Shown in pieces: positions 52,914 through 61,280 of a stretch of 64,000 nt of DNA. Where the stretch lies: positions 27,941 to 91,940 of the forward strand of contig JAZKXV010000011.1 in assembly GCA_045611785.1 (NCBI GenBank). Reading direction: 5' to 3'. The position numbers were made by a program, and so were the translations under genes. The notes under the pieces were generated by a model. The model saw only the letters and a program-made list of their open reading frames with translations. It ran no database searches and was not told where the DNA came from. Each line of letters opens with the position of its first letter. Within the stretch, counting starts at the first letter, position 1. Source of the stretch: JAFTYO01 sp045611785. Lineage in GTDB: Bacteria; Pseudomonadota; Alphaproteobacteria; RF32; CAG-239.

Positions 52914-54158
52914 TTAACTTCTTTGATTTTGGCCTTTGCCATAAACAAGCGCAGTGGTATCTATCTCTTTGGATTTATTTCTGCGCATTTCTTCTTTTTT
53001 TCTTTTGAGATATTCTTCTTTTTCACGTCTGATTTGTTTTTCTATTGCACCATAATCTGTTAAATCATGGTTTTTATCATCAGCATTTAAGCTTTTTTCT
53101 TCCATAACCGCACGCTTTCTTTCTTCTATAACTTTTCTAACTTCGTCGTTATGTTCTTTTGCAATTGCATCTTGTTTCTCTTCGCTTTTTTTATGAAACT
53201 GCTCAAAAATTTCTTCATCCTTCGGCTCCGGTTTTTTTATAACGGCTGAATAAATTTGCTTACTCATTTTCAGCAAATCTTTAATACTAATTCCCGGATG
53301 CTTGGTTAAATCCCACACGCCTGCCGTGCCTCTTCCATCAAAGAAAGATGAAAAATCTATACCTTTTAATTTATATTTTTTTCTATTTTTGGGAGCTAAT
53401 ATTTTTTTTAGCTCTTGAGGTGTAGGCATACGACCTAATGCTTGAGCTATTTGCTCTGGAGATATAATACATTCACTTAAATCCCATTCAAAAATATTAA
53501 CCCCTGTAAAATCAACACCGGTAAAATCAACACCGCGTAAATTTACTTGACTTAAATCGATTCTGGTAAAATCCAAAAGGGTTAAGTTCATCCTTGCTAA
53601 GTTTAATTTATGCGGATAATAAATTGCCAGATATTCAACCAATGCTTGCAGTTCTTCTAATGCCAATTGGTCCATTTCAACATCTAATAATATGGCATCT
53701 TGAATATCAGCATCGACTAATATAACACCGTTCATTTTTGCTCCGGTGAAATTAGTTCCCTTTAATTTTGCACTGGTAAATACCGCACCATTTATAATTG
53801 CACCGGATAAATCAGCTCCGGACAAATCGGCAGCTGTAAAATCTGCACCTTCTAAGTCTGCATTTCTGAAATCAACTTCTTTTAAGTCTGCTGCAGAAAA
53901 ATTTGCATTTTTAAGCTTTTCACCGGCATATTTTCCGCCGCGTAAAACTTTTCCGCTAAAATTGAAATCAGTATTTAATGATCTTAAACTATAATTAGGA
54001 CGAACCGGTTCAGTATTTGTAATTTCTGAAATTGCTTGCCAAGAAAAATTTTTACGCAAAAGTTTTTCAACGCTTTGAGATTTTTCCCCTTTACGTGCAT
54101 CTTTTACTTTTTCTCGCATACCGCCGATATTGAACTTTTTTTCATCATTCTCAAACAT
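52914..54158 (-). CDS. Pentapeptide repeat protein
   Basis: The protein has 414 residues. Residues about 75-155 and 195-220 hold pentapeptide repeats of the A(D/N)LXX type, for example NADLEGADFTAADLSGADLSG and FTRIDLSQVNLRGVDFTGVD (each partly quoted), which fold as a right-handed beta helix. The C-terminal 100 residues are Lys/Glu-rich and probably coiled (EEYLKRKKEEMRRNKSKE). Target unknown. I chose ATG at 54158 over an upstream frame start at 54167. Confidence 0.85.
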   Translation of the reverse strand: MFENDEKKFNIGGMREKVKDARKGEKSQSVEKLLRKNFSWQAISEITNTEPVRPNYSLRSLNTDFNFSGKVLRGGKYAGEKLKNANFSAADLKEVDFRNADLEGADFTAADLSGADLSGAIINGAVFTSAKLKGTNFTGAKMNGVILVDADIQDAILLDVEMDQLALEELQALVEYLAIYYPHKLNLARMNLTLLDFTRIDLSQVNLRGVDFTGVDFTGVNIFEWDLSECIISPEQIAQALGRMPTPQELKKILAPKNRKKYKLKGIDFSSFFDGRGTAGVWDLTKHPGISIKDLLKMSKQIYSAVIKKPEPKDEEIFEQFHKKSEEKQDAIAKEHNDEVRKVIEERKRAVMEEKSLNADDKNHDLTDYGAIEKQIRREKEEYLKRKKEEMRRNKSKEIDTTALVYGKGQNQRS

Positions 54159-54224
54159 CGTTATCAACTCCGGTTCTAACCATTTTAGTGTATAATGTTT
54201 TTTTATTTTTTACAATAAAAAACA

Positions 54225-55499
54225 TTATTTTTCTTTTGTTCTAGCCAACAACCACACACCTAATATACCAGGTAGGCAAAATAGCGAAGATATAGCAAAA
54301 AATGCCGCCCAAGAAACGTTTTCTGCTAAAATACCGCTACTGGCAGCAAACAAATCTCGTGCCAAACTCATCACTGATGATAATAAAGCATACTGAGTTG
54401 CAGTATACATAATATTACAAAGTGAAGAAATATAAGCCACAAGTGCAGAAGTTGCCATACCTGATGTAAAGTTTTCTAAGGCAATAATTACAGTTAATAA
54501 ATTTGTATTATAACCGACAATTGCCTGAATAGAAAAAAACAATGTGGTAATTCCTTGCAAAAACCCACAAACATAAAGGCCTTTTAATATACCGATTCTG
54601 TTTATCAGCACACCACCAAACAATCCGCCTAAAATTGCTGCTATCATGCCATAAATTTTAGTAATGTATGCAATTTCTGTTTTTGAAAAACCCATATCTG
54701 AATAAAAAGGCAAATACATCGGAGCTACATAAGAATCTCCCATACGATAAAAAAAGATCAAAAACAGCACTAAAAACCAATTTTTATTTAATAAAAAATC
54801 TTTGAATGGATCTATAATTGAAGTTTTTAAAAAATCTGCTATAGTTTGTTTTTTTTCATTTATAACACTGTATTTAAAATCAAACTTTGGTTCTTTTACC
54901 ACCAATGAAGTAACAAAACCCACAACAGAACCTAAAGACATAAAAAAGTAAACACTATTCCATGACATATCTTCGGCTAACCACAGAGCCCCAGCTCCGG
55001 AAAAAATCAAGCCCAATCTATACCCTAAAACAAACACCGCTGAACCTGCTGCTTGTTTTTTAGGTTCTTGTGCAAAACACTCTACTCTGTAGGCATCTAA
55101 AACGATATCGAGTGTGGCAGAAGAAAAACTTATCATTACGGCATAAAAAAGCATCAGCGTTTTATTTTGTAACGGATTTACACCTGACATCAATACAATT
55201 AATGCAAAAACCAAAAATTGCATGAGAAATACCCAACTTTTGCGTCTGCCCATACGCCACAAAAAAGGGAGCCTGATTTTATCTACAAGCGGAGCCCACA
55301 TCCATTTAAATGAATATGGTATCTTAACCAAAGAAAATGCCCCTATTGCAATTAGTGAAAAACCAACTTCTTTAAGCCATAAACTTAATGTCGAGAAAAC
55401 CAACAAAAACGGAAACCCGCTGGCAAAACCAAATGCCAGCATTACCAACATAACTCGATTGGCATATAATTCTTTTATATTTTTAAGTTTCTCAATCAT
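54225..55499 (-). CDS. ampG: AmpG-like MFS muropeptide permease
   Basis: The protein has 424 residues with about twelve to fourteen membrane helices and the AmpG signatures: GFASGFPFLLVFSTLSLWLKE, PYSFKWMWAPLVD near residue 60, RMGRRKSWV and LDIVLDAYRVE. AmpG imports anhydromuropeptides from the periplasm for peptidoglycan recycling. The start at 55499 (MIEKLKN) is chosen over one at 55514. No ribosome binding site is obvious. Confidence 0.88.
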   Translation of the reverse strand: MIEKLKNIKELYANRVMLVMLAFGFASGFPFLLVFSTLSLWLKEVGFSLIAIGAFSLVKIPYSFKWMWAPLVDKIRLPFLWRMGRRKSWVFLMQFLVFALIVLMSGVNPLQNKTLMLFYAVMISFSSATLDIVLDAYRVECFAQEPKKQAAGSAVFVLGYRLGLIFSGAGALWLAEDMSWNSVYFFMSLGSVVGFVTSLVVKEPKFDFKYSVINEKKQTIADFLKTSIIDPFKDFLLNKNWFLVLFLIFFYRMGDSYVAPMYLPFYSDMGFSKTEIAYITKIYGMIAAILGGLFGGVLINRIGILKGLYVCGFLQGITTLFFSIQAIVGYNTNLLTVIIALENFTSGMATSALVAYISSLCNIMYTATQYALLSSVMSLARDLFAASSGILAENVSWAAFFAISSLFCLPGILGVWLLARTKEK

Positions 55500-55550
55500 G
55501 CTTTTATATAACAACCTATTAGTTTAATTTTAAGTTAAACATAAAAAATA

Positions 55551-55579
55551 TTTACATCGACAAGAAAGCATGATATTGT
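55551..55579 (+). promoter_or_regulatory. Promoter of the membrane protein gene at 55611
   Basis: TTTACA (55551-55556), 17 bases, TATTGT (55574-55579). Confidence 0.55.
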
Positions 55580-55610
55580 TTATGTAACAATCTAATAATT
55601 TACAAATAAT

Positions 55611-56069
55611 ATGGCAATTATTTTCACCCCCCGAAAAGACTGTTTTGGTCTTGGCGATGCGATTAAGTCCATTTTCCTTGACTTATTAATTTGCATGTTA
55701 AACATCGCATCATGTATTATGCTATTCTTTATTGAACCATTAACTATTGGGCAAATTGTCTTTGTTATTATGGTAACCATAATAACTTTTGCGACATATG
55801 TCTTAGATATAGCCACCTCTGATGGCTGTGAGCGTATGTTGCAAATCCAAAAGACAATGACACTTTCTACATTTATAAGTGTAATTTTATGGATATGTCC
55901 AATTTCAGTTTTTTGGTCTCTGATACCACTTCTGCTTGGAGTTATTAACTCACATCTAATAGCTTGTGAAGATTTAGATGACTTAGATTTTATTCCAGTA
56001 GGGATATCAACTGCTATAGCAATGGCAGGAATGATTACATTTATAGTATATACTAATATGTATATATAA
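55611..56069 (+). CDS. Small membrane protein, paralogue of the next gene
   Basis: The protein has 152 residues with four hydrophobic helices (about 20-40, 43-62, 82-115 and 130-150). It shares ISVFWSLIPL and a similar helix pattern with the gene at 56197, so the two look like a tandem duplication. It lacks the C-terminal polar domain of its neighbour. There is no ribosome binding site (AATAAT precedes ATG). A strong terminator follows. Function unknown. Confidence 0.6.
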   Translation: MAIIFTPRKDCFGLGDAIKSIFLDLLICMLNIASCIMLFFIEPLTIGQIVFVIMVTIITFATYVLDIATSDGCERMLQIQKTMTLSTFISVILWICPISVFWSLIPLLLGVINSHLIACEDLDDLDFIPVGISTAIAMAGMITFIVYTNMYI

Positions 56070-56092
56070 ATGTGCACTAATGTTAGATGTTA

Positions 56093-56120
56093 AAGGAGTG
56101 AATTTTTTCACTCCTTTTTC
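56093..56120 (+). terminator. Terminator after the gene at 55611
   Basis: AAAGGAGTGAA pairs with TTCACTCCTTT around a short loop, with T residues following. Confidence 0.87.
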
Positions 56121-56160
56121 TTATTTAAACTCTTTACAGTAAATAAAACTCGTGTTAATC

Positions 56161-56188
56161 TTTACAAGATTCTACATTATTTTAAAAT
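56161..56188 (+). promoter_or_regulatory. Promoter of the gene at 56197
   Basis: TTTACA (56161-56166), 16 bases, then TAAAAT (56183-56188). The -10 lies only nine bases from the ATG, so the transcript would be nearly leaderless unless another promoter is used. Confidence 0.45.
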
Positions 56189-56196
56189 AAGTTATT

Positions 56197-56856
56197 ATGA
56201 AAAAATTCAAGAAACTTTGGCGCGCTTTTGCGTATGACCGTTCCAGAAATGAACGCCTTGAGATTTTATTATCAGTTCTAAGTGCCATTTTAGCATTTGT
56301 GCTGATGTTTTTTGTACCAACCACCACTATCGGACAGTGGATTATAGTTTCCATATTTGCAACAGTAGTTGTATCAACATTTTATTATCACTTCACCAGT
56401 GAAGAATGGGATACCTACATTCCTGATACCATAATCATTTCAGGATATTGCATTTTGGTTACGGTAATATTGTGGATATTCAACATTTCAGTTTTTTGGT
56501 CACTTATTCCATTAGGTATAATATTTTTTATATTAACTAATGCAAATAGCGAAAAACTAGATATTCTTTCCACTGTAGCATGGTTAATTATTTTTGCTTT
56601 TTGGTTTATAAGTATACAAAGTAACCTAAATGCAAAAAAATATCTAAAAGAAGATCCTGTCCCCGAGGTCGTTGTTTTGAGCAATTATGATGATCGATCA
56701 AAAGTGTTCTTTATTGAAGAACAAGACAAGCATCTTAAACTTAGTGGGATTAAGGTGCAAAACAGAGCATTCGAACTAAACTTAAAAAAAGGCGACACTG
56801 TCCAAATTGTTCGCCATCCAAACGATTCTACTTTGGTTATTAAAATTTCAAAGTAA
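56197..56856 (+). CDS. Membrane protein with C-terminal beta-rich domain, unknown
   Basis: The protein has 219 residues: a basic start (KKFKKLWRAFAYDRSRNER), four hydrophobic helices (about 22-42, 45-65, 78-110 and 118-142) and a C-terminal domain of about 65 residues (VPEVVVLSNYDDRSKVFFIEE then LNLKKGDTVQIVRHPND, in part) that looks like a small beta barrel. The gene at 62691 has the same layout and a matching GDSLKVNIHNN segment. TTATT stands directly before ATG and there is no ribosome binding site. Function unknown. Confidence 0.62.
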   Translation: MKKFKKLWRAFAYDRSRNERLEILLSVLSAILAFVLMFFVPTTTIGQWIIVSIFATVVVSTFYYHFTSEEWDTYIPDTIIISGYCILVTVILWIFNISVFWSLIPLGIIFFILTNANSEKLDILSTVAWLIIFAFWFISIQSNLNAKKYLKEDPVPEVVVLSNYDDRSKVFFIEEQDKHLKLSGIKVQNRAFELNLKKGDTVQIVRHPNDSTLVIKISK

Positions 56857-56861
56857 ATTTA

Positions 56862-56887
56862 TGGGGAGTTAATACTCCCCCTTTTTT
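56862..56887 (+). terminator. Terminator after the gene at 56197
   Basis: GGGGAGT pairs with ACTCCCC, followed by a T run; it lies just after the stop codon. Confidence 0.82.
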
Positions 56888-56911
56888 ATTTATAAGTGTA
56901 TTCAATCGTTG

Positions 56912-57610
56912 CTAATTTTCTTTTTTCTTAAAGCCTTGTGCAACCACATAAGTTTCTGGCGAGCCTTGTCTGCTTGCATCTGGTTTATAATGCGAAACTT
57001 TAGAAAAATTTCTTTTCATATCTGCAAGCAACGAAGCCTCAGCACCGCCTTGAAATACCTTAGCAATAAAAATTCCACCAACAGATAATACTTCTTTTGC
57101 AAAATCATAAGCGAGCTCAACAAGCCCTATTGTACGCAAATGATCGGTTTGTTGATGTCCGGTTGTGTTTGCCGCCATATCGCTCATAACAATATCTGCC
57201 GGACCATTTAATAATGCTTTTAATTTATCAGGAGCATCATCTGTTGTAAAATCTTGACATATCATAGTTGCACCGGCTATTGGTGTTGTTTCCAAAATAT
57301 CAATTCCGACAACTTGTCCTTGACCTTTATTGCGTTCTACAGCAACCTGTGTCCAACCTCCAGGAGCACAACCTAAATCGACAATTGTTTTTCCTTTGCC
57401 TAAAAACTTATATTTTTCATCTAATTGAATAAGCTTAAATGCTGCTCTTGAGCGATAACCTAATCGTTTAGATTCTGCAACATATGGGTCATTTAATTGA
57501 CGCTCTAACCATCTATTTGAAGATGCTTTTTTATATTTTGAAGTTTTAACCTTAACAGTTAAAGCTTTTCTACCTCTAATAACTTTTGCTGATTGAGTAA
57601 GTTTAGCCAT
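56912..57610 (-). CDS. rlmE: 23S rRNA 2'-O-ribose methyltransferase RlmE (FtsJ)
   Basis: The protein has 232 residues with a basic N-terminal extension and the RrmJ methyltransferase core: RSRAAFKLIQLDEKY, the AdoMet motif IVDLGCAPGGWTQVA and DIVMSDMAANTTGH with the K-D-K-E catalytic set, then FIAKVFQGG. It methylates U2552 of 23S rRNA. It overlaps the upstream Ppx/GppA gene by eight bases, a pair that is common in alphaproteobacteria. Confidence 0.94.
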   Translation of the reverse strand: MAKLTQSAKVIRGRKALTVKVKTSKYKKASSNRWLERQLNDPYVAESKRLGYRSRAAFKLIQLDEKYKFLGKGKTIVDLGCAPGGWTQVAVERNKGQGQVVGIDILETTPIAGATMICQDFTTDDAPDKLKALLNGPADIVMSDMAANTTGHQQTDHLRTIGLVELAYDFAKEVLSVGGIFIAKVFQGGAEASLLADMKRNFSKVSHYKPDASRQGSPETYVVAQGFKKKEN

Positions 57611-58538
57611 TATTCATTAACTCCTTTACTATTGCATCTTGAGCACTTTTTAGTGATGCTGTCAGCTTGTTAAAACCTAAGGATTTATATATATTCTTAA
57701 AAATTATTGCTCCGGCGACTATAATTTGTGCTCTGTTTTTGCCAATATATTTTGAATTTTCTCTTTCTGAGTCTGTCATATTATAAATATTTGCTATAAC
57801 TTTATCTATATCTTCACAATATAACACTGTTCCATCATGCTTTAATCTATCATAAACCTCATCTTTATGTATCATAGATGCAAGTCTAAGAGGTGTACTT
57901 GACGTTGCAATTAAACAGCAATCTTTTTTGTATTTTTCCAATTCAGATTTTTCTATAAAATCCGTAACATAAGAACAGATTTCATCACTCAAACGCTGTT
58001 GGTTTGTTTCATTATATTCTATCAAGTCAAACGCTTCTGCAGAATTGCGAGCTCCCCAAGGGATAGAGATTGTGTGCAAAATTTTAGGATTATTTTCATT
58101 TGTGGCAAGAGAAATTTCTGTTGAACCTCCACCTAAATCATAAACAATTACATATTTTGAATTTTTATCTGCATTTAATATTGCGCCTTTTATATTTAAA
58201 TATGCTTCTTCGGCACCATCTATAACTTCAATTTTTATTCCGCTTGTATCTTCTACTTTTTTAACAAAATCCATACCGTTTTTTGCCATACGACATGAAG
58301 CTGTTGCAATTGCTCTATATGTACCTACATTATATTTTTTTAAGATTTCTGCATATTCCAAAAAAGCCTTTACCCCGCGCTCAATTGCTTCGTCGGTAAA
58401 GCACATATTTGAATACATTCCTTCGCCTAATTTTGTGGAAATGCTGTTTCTATATAAAATATGACCATTACAATCTGCAACCATCACACGGCATGAATTT
58501 GTGCCTAAATCAATTGCTGCCAAATTTTCGTTTGCCAT
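57603..58538 (-). CDS. Ppx/GppA-family phosphatase, copy 2
   Basis: The protein has 311 residues with the ASKHA fold: LAAIDLGTNSCRVMVAD (phosphate 1), TASCRMAKNG, the phosphate 2 loop VIVYDLGGGSTEISLA and the adenosine-binding region near IVAGAIIF. It hydrolyses exopolyphosphate or pppGpp. GAGGAGG before the ATG is a strong ribosome site. It is shorter than copy 1, with a reduced middle part. Confidence 0.88.
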   Translation of the reverse strand: MANENLAAIDLGTNSCRVMVADCNGHILYRNSISTKLGEGMYSNMCFTDEAIERGVKAFLEYAEILKKYNVGTYRAIATASCRMAKNGMDFVKKVEDTSGIKIEVIDGAEEAYLNIKGAILNADKNSKYVIVYDLGGGSTEISLATNENNPKILHTISIPWGARNSAEAFDLIEYNETNQQRLSDEICSYVTDFIEKSELEKYKKDCCLIATSSTPLRLASMIHKDEVYDRLKHDGTVLYCEDIDKVIANIYNMTDSERENSKYIGKNRAQIIVAGAIIFKNIYKSLGFNKLTASLKSAQDAIVKELMNNG

Positions 58539-59616
58539 GATATCCTCCTCTTTGATACAATCTATGCCGTTTCTTCGGTTTGCGGCTAAAGCGTTGATAA
58601 CGCTCGTTATGCATCATGTCTAAGAGCATACCCTCACGTATACCTCTATCTGCAACCGTAATTTCAGAAATCGGCCAAAATGTTAACAAAGATTCAATAA
58701 TAGCGCAGCCTGAAATTGTCAAGTCAGATTTTAATGGACCAATACAAGGGTGTTTTCTACGCCCCATATCTCCCATGTTTTTAATTTTGCTAATAACCTT
58801 TTCGACATCTGGGCCAGAAATTGAAATACCATCAACTGCAGAGCGGTTATACCGAGGTAAATTCAAATGAACTGCTCCTAAAACCGTTACTGTTCCAGAC
58901 GTCCCAATAATTTGAATTTCTTGATTTTGTATTCCCTCATAAATGCCAAATTTATCATCAAATTCTTTTAACATAGATTGTGTCCGTTCAATGATAGTAT
59001 TATAAGCAAGAGTCGTCATCTCATTTTTAGGAAAGGCTTCCGAAATTGTAACAACGCCATATGGAAGAGAAACAAATCCTTCTATAAATGTTTTACCTGT
59101 ATCTGTAATGCGAGCAAGAGAAATTTCTGTTGAACCGCCACCTATATCAAAAACCAACATCCTTTTTATATTTCGATTCAGTAAAGGCACACAGCCAACT
59201 ACAGCTAAGCGAGATTCTTCTTTTGATGATATAATTTCTAAATTAATGCCAGCTTCTTTTTTAACCATTTCTACAAACTGCTCACAGTTTTTAGCACGGC
59301 GACAAGCTGCCGTTGCAACAAAGCGAGAGCCCGTAATTGGGGCATATTCATTAATAACACCTCTACACACCTTCAAAGCAGCTATTGTTCTGCGCATTGC
59401 CGCTTTCGAGAGCTCATTATCATTAATAATTCCCTCTCCTAAACGAGTGATTTTAGAAAATGTTTCAACCACATGAAAAGATGTCGGTGTTGGTGTAGCA
59501 ATTACCAATCGGCACGAGTTTGTACCTAAATCAATTGCTGCATAATTAGGCGAAGGCGCCACTTCCTTTTTTAGCGCAGACGTATAATTATTTTTTTTTA
59601 CAACATCTTTTTTCAT
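58510..59616 (-). CDS. Ppx/GppA-family phosphatase, copy 1
   Basis: The protein has 368 residues with YAAIDLGTNSCRLVIA, FVATAACRRAKNCEQF, LVFDIGGGSTEISLARI and DRGIREGMLLDMMHNERY, the GppA-type C-terminal signature. It overlaps copy 2 by 29 bases, and ccrM ends nine bases before its start. Having two diverged copies next to each other may separate polyphosphate and pppGpp hydrolysis. Confidence 0.9.
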   Translation of the reverse strand: MKKDVVKKNNYTSALKKEVAPSPNYAAIDLGTNSCRLVIATPTPTSFHVVETFSKITRLGEGIINDNELSKAAMRRTIAALKVCRGVINEYAPITGSRFVATAACRRAKNCEQFVEMVKKEAGINLEIISSKEESRLAVVGCVPLLNRNIKRMLVFDIGGGSTEISLARITDTGKTFIEGFVSLPYGVVTISEAFPKNEMTTLAYNTIIERTQSMLKEFDDKFGIYEGIQNQEIQIIGTSGTVTVLGAVHLNLPRYNRSAVDGISISGPDVEKVISKIKNMGDMGRRKHPCIGPLKSDLTISGCAIIESLLTFWPISEITVADRGIREGMLLDMMHNERYQRFSRKPKKRHRLYQRGGYHGKRKFGSN

Positions 59617-59625
59617 GCGTTAAAT

Positions 59626-60729
59626 TTATGCCCCATATACCTCTGTACGAACTTTAGCACGTAAGTCATCAATGCAAACTAAGTTTTTATTGTTATCTTC
59701 ATAATACCAATAAACCCAACCATTGCAAGCAGCTGCATTTTGTGCCGCTGCACCAACCTGATGGATTGAACCTTCAGCATTATCGCTTTTAATTGTGCCA
59801 TCAGATCTAATAACAGCACTATGCTTACGAGTTGAATCAAACAAAACTGTTCCCGGTTCAAGTAATCCGCGTTCAACTACACTGCCAAACGGTATGCGTG
59901 GTTGTTTACGTTTGCAACTAAACTCTAAAGCACCGTCTTCAATTGGAGTAACCTCATCGATACGTGCTTGAGCACCTTTAACGTAAGTACAGTCTTTTTC
60001 TATGCCTATATAATTACGTCCCAATTTTTTTGCCACAGCACCTGTTGTACCCGTACCAAAAAACGGATCTAATACAACATCTCCAACATTTGATGATGCC
60101 ATTATAACTCTATACAACAAACTTTCAGGTTTTTGGGTCGGATGCAACTTATTTCCATCGTCACCTTTTAATCGTTCTTTACCTGTACAAAGCGGCAATT
60201 CCCATGTGGAGCGCATTTGAGTATCTTCATTTAAGGCTTTCATAGCCTCATAATTAAAAGTATATTTAGCTTTCGGATTTTTAACTGCCCAAATTAAGGT
60301 TTCATGCGCGTTAGTAAAGCGCGTTCCCTTAAAGTTCGGCATCGGATTTACCTTATTCCAAATAATATCATTTAAAATCCAAAAACCTAAATCTTGCAGA
60401 ATATAGCCAACTCTAAAAATGTTATGATATGAACCTATAACCCAAATACTGCCTGTATCTTTTAAAACTCTTTTAGCAGCACTTAACCAACGACGAGTAT
60501 AATCATCGTAAGCAGCTATACTTTCAAAACTATCCCATTCTTCATACACTCCGGCAACTGTTGTGTTATCAGGACGAGTTAAATTATCGCCTAATTGCAA
60601 ATTATACGGAGGGTCGGCAAAAATCAAATCTACGGAGTTTTCCTCCATTGCGTTCATAATTCTTATACTATCGTCATTAATAATGGTATTAATTATATTT
60701 TTAGTTTTTATAGTTTCTAATTTAACCAT
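59626..60729 (-). CDS. ccrM: CcrM-type adenine-N6 DNA methyltransferase
   Basis: The protein has 367 residues, the usual size of CcrM. The catalytic motif IV is DPPYNLQ (39-45), and the AdoMet loop is DPFFGTGTTGAVA near 221; DPPY before FxGxG marks a beta-class enzyme. The C-terminal 100 residues match the RAMA domain. CcrM methylates GANTC sites and sets replication-dependent timing of genes in alphaproteobacteria. The ATG at 60729 has AAGG eight bases upstream; the frame opens far upstream, but those residues lack family similarity. It is the first gene of the ccrM-ppx-ppx-rlmE group. Confidence 0.93.
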   Translation of the reverse strand: MVKLETIKTKNIINTIINDDSIRIMNAMEENSVDLIFADPPYNLQLGDNLTRPDNTTVAGVYEEWDSFESIAAYDDYTRRWLSAAKRVLKDTGSIWVIGSYHNIFRVGYILQDLGFWILNDIIWNKVNPMPNFKGTRFTNAHETLIWAVKNPKAKYTFNYEAMKALNEDTQMRSTWELPLCTGKERLKGDDGNKLHPTQKPESLLYRVIMASSNVGDVVLDPFFGTGTTGAVAKKLGRNYIGIEKDCTYVKGAQARIDEVTPIEDGALEFSCKRKQPRIPFGSVVERGLLEPGTVLFDSTRKHSAVIRSDGTIKSDNAEGSIHQVGAAAQNAAACNGWVYWYYEDNNKNLVCIDDLRAKVRTEVYGA

Positions 60730-60836
60730 TGTTTTTACCTTCATTTTATTTGCATGAACACAACCAAGATACTTTAAGATAGTTATAATTTTATTAACAT
60801 AAAAAATTTGTGCATAAATTTTATAACAAAAAAAGC

Positions 60837-60865
60837 TTGACAAATTTCCGAAAATATTATACCTT
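60837..60865 (+). promoter_or_regulatory. Promoter of the gene at 60907
   Basis: TTGACA (60837-60842), 17 bases and TACCTT (60860-60865). It is divergent from ccrM. Confidence 0.55.
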
Positions 60866-60906
60866 ATACTTCAATTCTTTATTATTTATCTTAAAATTTA
60901 TGTTGT

Positions 60907-61251
60907 ATGAATTTCTTCAAGATGAAAGCCTCACCAGGTGAGCGTCCAGTTTTTGTAGTGCGTTTCGACAAGAAAAAGAAGCGTTGTAATGATTCAATCA
61001 ATTACACACATGAAAGCATTATTGCAGTAATTGCTTGTTGGAAATCAGAAAATGGTTACATTCACATGCAAACAGGCAAACCAGTAATTGTTACCGAGGA
61101 TGACGACGTTCGTGATCTTACTCGAGGCCACGCTCCTTGTTTTCCAGACGGTACAGAAGTGGTGTATGGTATGAACTTCCGTCTATGGGAATGCGAATTT
61201 ATTGAAAGAACAAAAAATCAAGGCGTTACAATCAGATGCTTTGGAGAGTAG
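60907..61251 (+). CDS. Hypothetical small soluble protein
   Basis: The protein has 114 residues, with no signal peptide or membrane helix and a mixed beta-like pattern: RPVFVVRFDKKKKR, GYIHMQTGKPVIVTEDDD and EVVYGMNFRLWECEFIE. No family is recognised. Codons with G or C in third position are more frequent than in neighbours. The ATG has no ribosome binding site (TTGT precedes). It has a promoter and terminator of its own, between ccrM and cca. Confidence 0.58.
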   Translation: MNFFKMKASPGERPVFVVRFDKKKKRCNDSINYTHESIIAVIACWKSENGYIHMQTGKPVIVTEDDDVRDLTRGHAPCFPDGTEVVYGMNFRLWECEFIERTKNQGVTIRCFGE

Positions 61252-61256
61252 TAAAC

Positions 61257-61280
61257 AACCCATGTTTAGCATGGGTTTTT
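61257..61280. terminator. Terminator between the unknown gene and cca
   Basis: AACCCATG pairs with CATGGGTT around a five-base loop, followed by T residues; it overlaps the end of the convergent cca gene. Confidence 0.82.

Noticed and set aside
53746..53994. Plus-strand frame rich in Pro-Ser-Lys-Ala repeats
   Set aside because: It is the antisense shadow of the pentapeptide repeats in the gene at 52914-54158.
60729..60843. Extended N-terminus of CcrM from 60843
   Set aside because: These 38 residues are hydrophobic and unlike the family, and the ribosome binding site AAGG sits before the ATG at 60729.
60900..60941. A 13-codon frame (ATG at 60900) overlapping the start of the gene at 60907
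   Set aside because: It has no ribosome binding site and is out of frame with the longer gene; it is probably a chance frame in an AT-rich leader.
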